Assembly: GCA_964352665.1 (NCBI GenBank)
Contig: CAYGSJ010000011.1
Span: forward strand, 1-27,585
Length of the DNA: 27,585 bases
DNA from: UBA1672 sp964352665
GTDB taxonomy: Bacteria > Pseudomonadota > Alphaproteobacteria > Micavibrionales > Micavibrionaceae
Direction of reading: 5' to 3'
The position numbers and the translations under genes were made by a program. Positions 23,401 through 27,585 of the stretch are shown piece after piece. The notes beneath the pieces are model-generated. The model was not told where the DNA came from. It saw nothing but the letters and a program-made list of their open reading frames with translations, and searched no databases. The first letter of the stretch is position 1. Each line of letters starts with the position of its first letter.

Positions 23401-24967
23401 TAAGGCGGTTACGAACAGCCATAGGTGCATCAATAACAATTTTACCATGTGCATTTAATGTGAGCGTTCTATTCGCCGTCCATGAAACAGCATCACTGAC
23501 GGTTATATCGCCATTTTGCGTCCCTGTTGCGAGCGTTTGTACGGTGATATTATTTGAGGCCAAAGCAGTTTCTAAGGTTGTGACATTCAAGTTCGATGGA
23601 CCATCATCAATGGTAGATGTAAACGGTGATGCACCATTGACGTTACTATCAACCGCATTTGAAATAACGATATCAGTTGGATCGAGCAGAAGAGTGCCCG
23701 CTTCGCCATTAACCGCTTCTGTAGAGACAGTGCCCTTAAAATCTAAATGCTCCTTGCCCGATACTTCAACAAAACCGCCATCACCATTTTGCCTGCCTCC
23801 TTCGGCTTTTATGTCTCCATAATGACGTGTAACTTCATCGGCCCATGCAATAACACGGCCGCCATCACCTGCTTCTGTAGCACTGGCATTGATGGTTGCC
23901 GTTTCATCAACATATGTAATTTTTGCGGTTTGCGTATCGCCTGCCCCTTGATATTCACCGCCAAGCAAAACTTCACCACCGCCCTCATCACCAGAAACAT
24001 CAAGCGTCGATCCAGCCATCGCGCCGACATGATCGCCGAGCATGTGGATTGTACCGCCAGTTTCTCCTGTCTGGTCACCTTTTGCTTCTATCGTGCCTTC
24101 ATTCAAAACGGTCGAAACGCCTGTTTTTGTAGATTTATTGGAGCCAGCCGCGCCCAGAACGATTTTACCGTTTTTAATCCCGACTGAATTGGCAGAGAGT
24201 GAGCCCTTATTGACGATCAGGTTATCAACATTTTCACGGGCATCCGCAATACTTAACCTTATCGCCCCGCCATCGACACGGATTTGCCCCTCATTCACTA
24301 TTTTTCGGACCTGATCTTCACTCACAGCCACATTAATCAGACCATCGCCTGCCATATCCAACGTAAATGTATCGCCTGACACAAGCTGTACTTTTCCTAA
24401 GCGTGCCTCGATTGTTCCATTGTTTTCAACATTTGGGGCTACCAAGCCTACAAGCCCCGCTTCGCGGACTGTTATAGAACCATCATTGACAATCCGAGAA
24501 CCTGCCTCACCAGGCACAGTGAAGTTTATGTCATCGTTCATAAAATCGTCATTATCAATATCACTTGTCGTTGCGATTAAACCACCAACGTCAACTTGCG
24601 CGCCGCCACCAAAATAAACGCCATTAGGGTTTATAATAGCAATATTTCCATTCGCGCTTAACTGTCCATCAATACGTGATGGATCATTACTGTTAACGCG
24701 GTTAAGTGTAAAAGAATTGCTGGAAGGCTGATGGAACTCTGTGTGCTCATCAACATCAATATCAAAGCTACGCCAGTCTATAATTGCTTTATCCGTCTCC
24801 TGATAAACATCCAACTTGTTTCCATCTTGTGAAATCTTTACCTGTCCGGCCTGTACTGTCGCTTCTTGAGGGTTTGCGTATGCATGTGAGGACAGGATAA
24901 CCAAAAGGCTACCCCCTACACATAATCTAAACTTTATTGATCCAAGACACATACTGTTCTTTTTCAC
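20450..24967 (-). CDS. TpsA two-partner secretion exoprotein (filamentous haemagglutinin-like)
   Basis: This is a 1505-residue secreted beta-helical protein. Signal peptide, residues 1-31. TPS secretion domain, about 32-270, with the hallmark NPNG (113-117, IINPNGVYFGGG) and repeated N-x-G-x-I turns. A FHA-like helix continues to about 430, with LLLDPTDIVI. Seven tandem repeats of about 99 residues (532-1231) share [GA]LAGGAG...LS.AEL.RI.DGWS.I..G and NAYTWND. Then come a shorter beta-helix tail and a non-repetitive C-terminus (VVGYYLYVHPDL) without a membrane anchor, so it is probably released or held by its partner. The start is GTG 24967, with ATG 24952 as an alternative; neither has a strong Shine-Dalgarno. 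It lies downstream of tpsB on the same strand and probably acts as an adhesin or biofilm factor. No toxin domain is recognised. Confidence 0.88.
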   Translation of the reverse strand: MKKNSMCLGSIKFRLCVGGSLLVILSSHAYANPQEATVQAGQVKISQDGNKLDVYQETDKAIIDWRSFDIDVDEHTEFHQPSSNSFTLNRVNSNDPSRIDGQLSANGNIAIINPNGVYFGGGAQVDVGGLIATTSDIDNDDFMNDDINFTVPGEAGSRIVNDGSITVREAGLVGLVAPNVENNGTIEARLGKVQLVSGDTFTLDMAGDGLINVAVSEDQVRKIVNEGQIRVDGGAIRLSIADARENVDNLIVNKGSLSANSVGIKNGKIVLGAAGSNKSTKTGVSTVLNEGTIEAKGDQTGETGGTIHMLGDHVGAMAGSTLDVSGDEGGGEVLLGGEYQGAGDTQTAKITYVDETATINASATEAGDGGRVIAWADEVTRHYGDIKAEGGRQNGDGGFVEVSGKEHLDFKGTVSTEAVNGEAGTLLLDPTDIVISNAVDSNVNGASPFTSTIDDGPSNLNVTTLETALASNNITVQTLATGTQNGDITVSDAVSWTANRTLTLNAHGKIVIDAPMAVRNRLTLVASDLELNAAITENSSANIYIQPRSNMTMGIAGGAGAFNVSSAELDLIHTNINNVYFGRSSNTQAMDVGARTWEWGTIFYSRTGEMQFNGAQDFSNNPATIQTRSLAINNTLSGTSTLTIQPDTNLTVGVAGGAGALNISTAELNNIQNGFSEIRIGRTNSNQAVTVNAHTWNDSVQFRAGTGQIIIDGDQNINGNNFTLLGRNPVMNATVNGTGRAILAPDGNISIGAKGGAGTYQVTDALLSNFNVGTVRLGTTSNTQAMNVNAGTWNTSLELYTGSGVINVNGNQDVGTNNFGLFSNANPVINGDLIGTGTISLGPVATNVTTGLAGGAGTFNLSTAELDRIIDGWDQIIIGTTGNDRSITANAYTWRDDVRFQNDAAAIVINGDQNFGANNFTLRSDSNPAINAALTGTGILTFETEATNTTIGLAGASGTLNLSAAELGRITDGWSQIVVGTDTGTGGLALNAYTWNDSLRLLGSTRTITVAGIQNMGANNLQLTGGNLVLNAALNGTGILTFDQGTNNRSLGLAGGSGSYNISAAELNRITDGWSEIILGRADNTSTVNVNAYTWNDNVTFRNGSGQMRFVQAQDFGTNDATVESDNLRIDNNFTGTGDLTIAPSDITTSIGLAGGAGSLNLTTAELGRLSDGWSSITIGRADGTGQVELDAYANWSDPITLLKDASDVTNVINVAGAQSILGASNASLIFNGNTDLGANITTNNTDLTFGGPVTLLGNRAFATGTGDITFNSTIDGTFDLDIASTGDVGFNGDVGGVTRLGDVTITNPASVTSTGTFNSANMTIVGAAGSVDFSGGGANATGLIDIDAQAINGVYQAADGLLNANAGAINATVSFDTLDIDGASATLTAGYIGVPGSATQDMANLIKIQGVSFPAPNSLYSFAGYTIGFIPPETAVSPEAQTQITNTLLQTLSFDGSNAQASLVHDVENDLQNNGIQGLPYFLDYKKVVGYYLYVHPDLENILN
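21278..23374 (-). repeat. Seven tandem coding repeats of about 99 codons in tpsA
   Basis: The seven units begin near residues 532, 633, 732, 830, 931, 1031 and 1131 of TpsA. The inner units 4-6 are most alike at the protein level (NAALTGTG/NAALNGTG openings, ITDGWS, NAYTWND). DNA identity is lower than protein similarity, so this is old duplication rather than a recent expansion. Confidence 0.75.
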
Positions 24968-24999
24968 TTTTTTATCTAAATACCAGATATTACATAATA

Positions 25000-25008
25000 A
25001 TTATAGCA
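25000..25008 (-). promoter_or_regulatory. Extended -10 promoter of tpsA
   Basis: The minus strand reads TGCTATAAT: a consensus TATAAT (25000-25005) with the TG extension. Transcription would start near 24993, about 25-40 bases ahead of the tpsA start. No good -35 at 17 bases is needed for an extended -10. This gives tpsA transcription independent of tpsB. Confidence 0.5.
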
Positions 25009-25086
25009 TACTAATGTACTCAACACATTAAAAATTCAATGTCTTAATATTTCGTAAAAATGCATTTTTATATAAAAAAGTGAGAC

Positions 25087-26826
25087 TTATAATTTTTTTC
25101 TAACAGATATCAAAAACACTGGGTTTTTTCCATTTCCGTATGAAGGATTTTGCGCGCTGCGTGACAATGGCTGAGCAAGCACGGCGTTGACAGTTGTTCT
25201 CTTCCCCCAGTTAAAATCAAAACCAACACCGGCAGATGCTCCTGATTCAGGATTGGTATTACTATCCCTGTTCCAGACTTTCCCCGCATCGTAAAATATA
25301 AACGGCGTTATTCCCGGAAAAAGCCCAGAACCACGATACTGAGACCACTGGTGCCAGCTCAACTCAATCGAAGCTCCCATACCACTATCACCAGTAATTT
25401 CAGAATTATTATACCCACGCCCCAATGTATAACCACCGTAACCAAATTCCTCTGATGACAACAATGGTTGTATGGCATACTGGCCTTTAAAAGATGTTTT
25501 TAATCCAAGACGTTTGCCTATTCTTTTTAAAAACGTGACATTCGCGTCAACTTTAGTAAAATTGCTGCGTCCTTCAGCACGCGATAAATCGATAGAACCT
25601 TCCTCACGTGCTCCGAATATATTTAAACCATGAGAAATTTGAGCATCACCATAAAGTGCTCCTTTGAGAAAATCGCCACGATATAGCTTTACACCAGCCC
25701 GCAATACCCGAAGCCTATCATCATAAAAGCGCGTTCCCAAAATCCCGCTTTTCGAATTGTTATAGTCAAATTTTCCGAAAACATCCATTTTGCGAATGCG
25801 GCTTAAAAGGATTGGGTATTCAAATCCAAGACTTAAAGATAAATAACGACTGTTTAAGTCTAAATCCCTTAGCGTATCGCCTGGTTCTGAACGACTATAT
25901 TTTAAGTTCGTGTTCATAGTTAAACCATCCGATGTTAACAAAGTATCATCGGAAATAGAAAAAGATTTAAGCTCCTTGACTTGCGGTGTTGTATAAAATG
26001 ATAAACGCGTTTCTCCATGATTAAGCTGCCTATGTGGCAACAACGCTGTGGCACTCACCTGCCAAGGCCCTACAAATTTTGATCCGTGATTATCTACATT
26101 CAACGCATATTCGGGCTGCTTTTCTGTCAAAACCAGTTTTAATGCCACGGCCCCTGGATAAGTTTTGTCTCTTTCGGAAAGTGGCTCTAAAACACCTACA
26201 GCATTGAGACCTGTAAAACGGTTAAGCAGCAAGAGCTGCCTTTCAAGCATATGAATATTAAAAGCGCTGGCGCGTCTAATATTCTGACCTATTTTATTCA
26301 ACAATGAAAAGCTCTTGCCTTTTAAACCTTCCATTTTGACTTCATGGATACTTCCTTCAACAATCTCGATAATAACAGCACCACCATCGATTTCTTGAGC
26401 AGGAACATAAGCGCGTGCAAAAATATATCCGTCTTCCCTATATTTTCTGGTGATCTCCGACGCTATTTCATACAGCTGAGCAACAGAAATTGTTTTGCCT
26501 ATAAACATTTCATATAGAGCATTAATCTCCCTTAAATCGTAGACAGTAACACCATCGATAAGCAGTTCCTTGAGTTCGAACATATAATATTCGGCACCTT
26601 CGGGTGGCTTAGTTTGAAAACCATCAATCTTTGCCTCGAACGAAACTTTAGGCTCATCCATTTCAGGTATTGTTTCTAAGGGCTCGATAAATCTGGAGAG
26701 GTCCGCTGTTGCGGGAACATTTTGAGCGTGAGTTATTTCAATGCACGATGCAAACGTAAACAAACAAACACTTGCCGACACAACACAGGATAAAAATATT
26801 CTTTTATGTGACTGATTTTTATTCAT
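25087..26826 (-). CDS. TpsB outer-membrane transporter of two-partner secretion (FhaC/ShlB family)
   Basis: This protein has 579 residues from ATG 26826. A longer frame reaches into an IS-like sequence at 26919 and lacks a credible signal peptide. Signal peptide about 1-35 (cut near THA-QN). POTRA domain about 83-158 (FELKELLIDGVTVYDLREIN, DGYIFARAYVP, VIIEIVEG), with a second POTRA-like part to about 235. The 16-stranded barrel from about 240 to the C-terminus has the conserved L6 tip motif GRGY at 469-472 inside GGYTLGRGYNNSEITGDSGMG. The C-terminal beta-signal is VFLISVRKKL. In this family the TPS domain of the partner is recognised by the POTRAs and threaded through the barrel. tpsA follows after 119 bases. 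Confidence 0.92.
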   Translation of the reverse strand: MNKNQSHKRIFLSCVVSASVCLFTFASCIEITHAQNVPATADLSRFIEPLETIPEMDEPKVSFEAKIDGFQTKPPEGAEYYMFELKELLIDGVTVYDLREINALYEMFIGKTISVAQLYEIASEITRKYREDGYIFARAYVPAQEIDGGAVIIEIVEGSIHEVKMEGLKGKSFSLLNKIGQNIRRASAFNIHMLERQLLLLNRFTGLNAVGVLEPLSERDKTYPGAVALKLVLTEKQPEYALNVDNHGSKFVGPWQVSATALLPHRQLNHGETRLSFYTTPQVKELKSFSISDDTLLTSDGLTMNTNLKYSRSEPGDTLRDLDLNSRYLSLSLGFEYPILLSRIRKMDVFGKFDYNNSKSGILGTRFYDDRLRVLRAGVKLYRGDFLKGALYGDAQISHGLNIFGAREEGSIDLSRAEGRSNFTKVDANVTFLKRIGKRLGLKTSFKGQYAIQPLLSSEEFGYGGYTLGRGYNNSEITGDSGMGASIELSWHQWSQYRGSGLFPGITPFIFYDAGKVWNRDSNTNPESGASAGVGFDFNWGKRTTVNAVLAQPLSRSAQNPSYGNGKNPVFLISVRKKL

Positions 26827-26870
26827 TGAATTTAGTATAGATTTTTCTATTTTATATGTACATAGAGGTA

Positions 26871-26886
26871 AGCAAAAACCATGCCA
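26871..26886 (-). promoter_or_regulatory. Sigma-54-type promoter of tpsB
   Basis: The minus strand reads TGGCATGGTTTTTGCT, matching TGGCACG-N4-TTGCW at 11 of 12 fixed positions with the GG-N10-GC core intact. Transcription would begin near 26859, leaving a leader of about 33 bases to ATG 26826. This supports that start codon and excludes the longer frame. Confidence 0.6.
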
Positions 26887-26918
26887 ATATGATCCGCACC
26901 GCATAGAGGTGCCGGTCA

Positions 26919-27012
26919 TGTCAGATTAAAAAGCAGTCTTAGAAAATTTCTGATATTTTGTATTTATGATCAGAATAACCAAGGCAATCATCTAAACATT
27001 TAATCTAAAACA
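26919..27012 (+). mobile_element. IS6-related remnant or MITE-like element, 94 bases
   Basis: This starts with TGTCAGATTAAAA and shares the leader motif TTTCTGATATTTTG with the full IS copies, then loses similarity after about 65 bases. The other end (27001-27012, TAATCTAAAACA) is an imperfect inverted match of the IS end. It contains no transposase frame. A decayed solo end or a small nonautonomous derivative are both possible. Confidence 0.5.
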
Positions 27013-27029
27013 ATAACAGGACAAAACTA

Positions 27030-27530
27030 TTACAGCGCACTAGTCATAACCTCAACTGCACAAGCATTTCCTGCTCTGACTAAAACCTGACATCTTTTAT
27101 ACCCTGCAGAAAGTGTATTTTCTTCAATACTGGCCCTTAGTACATGCTTTCCATCTGCTGGACGCGCCTCACTATCCTTTGGTTTGGTAAGCAACCTACT
27201 TCCCCCCAAAATATAGCCATGCTGTTTAACAAGATCTTTCCATATATACGCCATCATAAGCTTGGAATTAAAAGTACCAAAATTCAACAAAACATCTGCA
27301 TCGGCAACCTCCGGTGACAAAAGACTTATCTCTACATCAGGGGCTCCTTCTTTTACTTCTATATCTTGCCCGTACAAAATAGTTCCATCATAGCCAATCG
27401 TAATTTTCTTTGGTAATGGACGCCCGAACCCTTTTGGTAAATTTAGCTCCGAAAGCATAAGAAAATATGTGCCCGGAGGAATGAGAGCAAAAACATAGAA
27501 CCCATCGGGTCCCGTTGATGTTGTCGACTG
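27030..27530 (-). pseudogene. 5'-truncated gene with carboxypeptidase-regulatory-like domain
   Basis: The minus-strand frame, open from the IS boundary at 27530 to the stop at 27030, begins STTSTGPDGFYVFALIPPGTYFL. This is the typical second half of a CarboxypepD_reg (transthyretin-like) domain (T...G.F.F..LPPG.Y.L). It continues 140 residues with no recognised domain. An ATG at 27458 exists but lies inside the conserved fold, so it is not the native start. The 5' part was removed by the IS copy that starts at 27531. The original protein was probably a larger surface or secreted protein. Confidence 0.6.
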
Positions 27531-27585
27531 GGGCTTGTCAGATTAAAATGCGCATTTAAACAATTTCTGATATTTTGCTTATTAT
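27531..27585 (+). mobile_element. Left end of a third IS6-family copy, cut by the window edge
   Basis: This begins GGGCTTGTCAGATTAAAATG and runs to the window end through the leader up to the transposase start region (TTGCTTATTAT). All 55 bases are identical to the end of copy 2 in inverted orientation. Confidence 0.75.

Larger units (their letters stand above)
20234..27585. mobile_element. Probable IS6-bounded composite carrying a two-partner secretion locus
   Basis: Copy 2 (20437 leftward) and the IS end at 27531-27585 are inverted and identical over the 55 bases visible. They enclose tpsB, tpsA, a 94-base IS-related remnant and a 5'-truncated gene. The right IS is cut by the window edge, so its completeness is unknown. 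IS6 composites are usually directly repeated, but inverted arrangements arise by inversion or independent insertion. Movement as a unit is inferred. Confidence 0.5.

Noticed and set aside
21147..24617. Plus-strand frames of 60-180 codons opposite tpsA
   Set aside because: They mirror the repetitive tpsA coding sequence and have no ribosome sites or recognisable motifs.
26827..26919. A longer tpsB starting at 26919
   Set aside because: It would begin inside IS-like sequence, cover the sigma-54 motif and hide the signal peptide behind 31 unlikely residues.

Overview
The window looks like a piece of an alphaproteobacterial chromosome of moderate to low GC content. The evidence is the first codons of elongation factor Tu at the left edge, the flagellin style, and the fusion of P4-type integrases with tRNA genes. 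A Micavibrio- or Rhodospirillales-like host is possible, but I cannot prove it from sequence alone. Most of the window is accessory DNA hung on housekeeping anchors: tuf, tRNA-Gly(TCC), tRNA-Trp(CCA) and tRNA-Glu(TTC).

Layout. 1-445: the start of tuf with its promoter, a short gene remnant and tRNA-Gly, all on the minus strand. 520-740: a probable structured small RNA on the minus strand ending in a strong intrinsic terminator. 847-4461: four plus-strand genes (HTH regulator with an unknown sensor domain, SAM methyltransferase, acidic hypothetical protein, long hexapeptide-repeat beta-helix protein), followed by tRNA-Trp. 4595-5265: no intact gene; it holds a recombinase-like remnant and a tandem repeat that looks like the scar of an old integrated element. 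5266-9411: a 1381-residue inverse autotransporter (intimin/invasin type) with an N-terminal SPOR-like domain, the beta-barrel, a FecR-like domain, Ig-like domains and a C-terminal lectin-like domain. 9802-11127: a flagellin whose central domain is replaced by a carbohydrate-binding-like module, behind a sigma-54-type promoter.

11216-19172 is an integrated island of about 8 kb bounded by tRNA-Glu and an 18-base near-identical copy of its 3' end. It carries a P4-type integrase, an AlpA-like regulator, a second tyrosine recombinase coupled to an HTH/zinc-ribbon protein, and a fused type IIG restriction-modification enzyme coupled to a DUF3800 protein. It is best read as a mobile defence island.

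19316-27585 is a region shaped by IS6-family elements. It holds the last 40 codons of a type I secreted protein cut off by an IS, one complete IS6-like element joined to a truncated inverted relative, and then a two-partner secretion pair (TpsB transporter and a 1505-residue TpsA exoprotein with seven repeats of about 99 residues). A 5'-truncated carboxypeptidase-regulatory-like gene and the start of another IS copy follow at the right edge. The two outer IS ends match over 55 bases in inverted orientation, so the two-partner secretion locus sits in a probable composite transposon.

Taken together, this is a surface-adhesin hot spot: inverse autotransporter, decorated flagellin, a type I secreted protein remnant and a two-partner adhesin within about 22 kb, split by a defence island. 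Sigma-54-type motifs in front of both the flagellin and tpsB suggest that two of the surface systems may share flagellar-type control.
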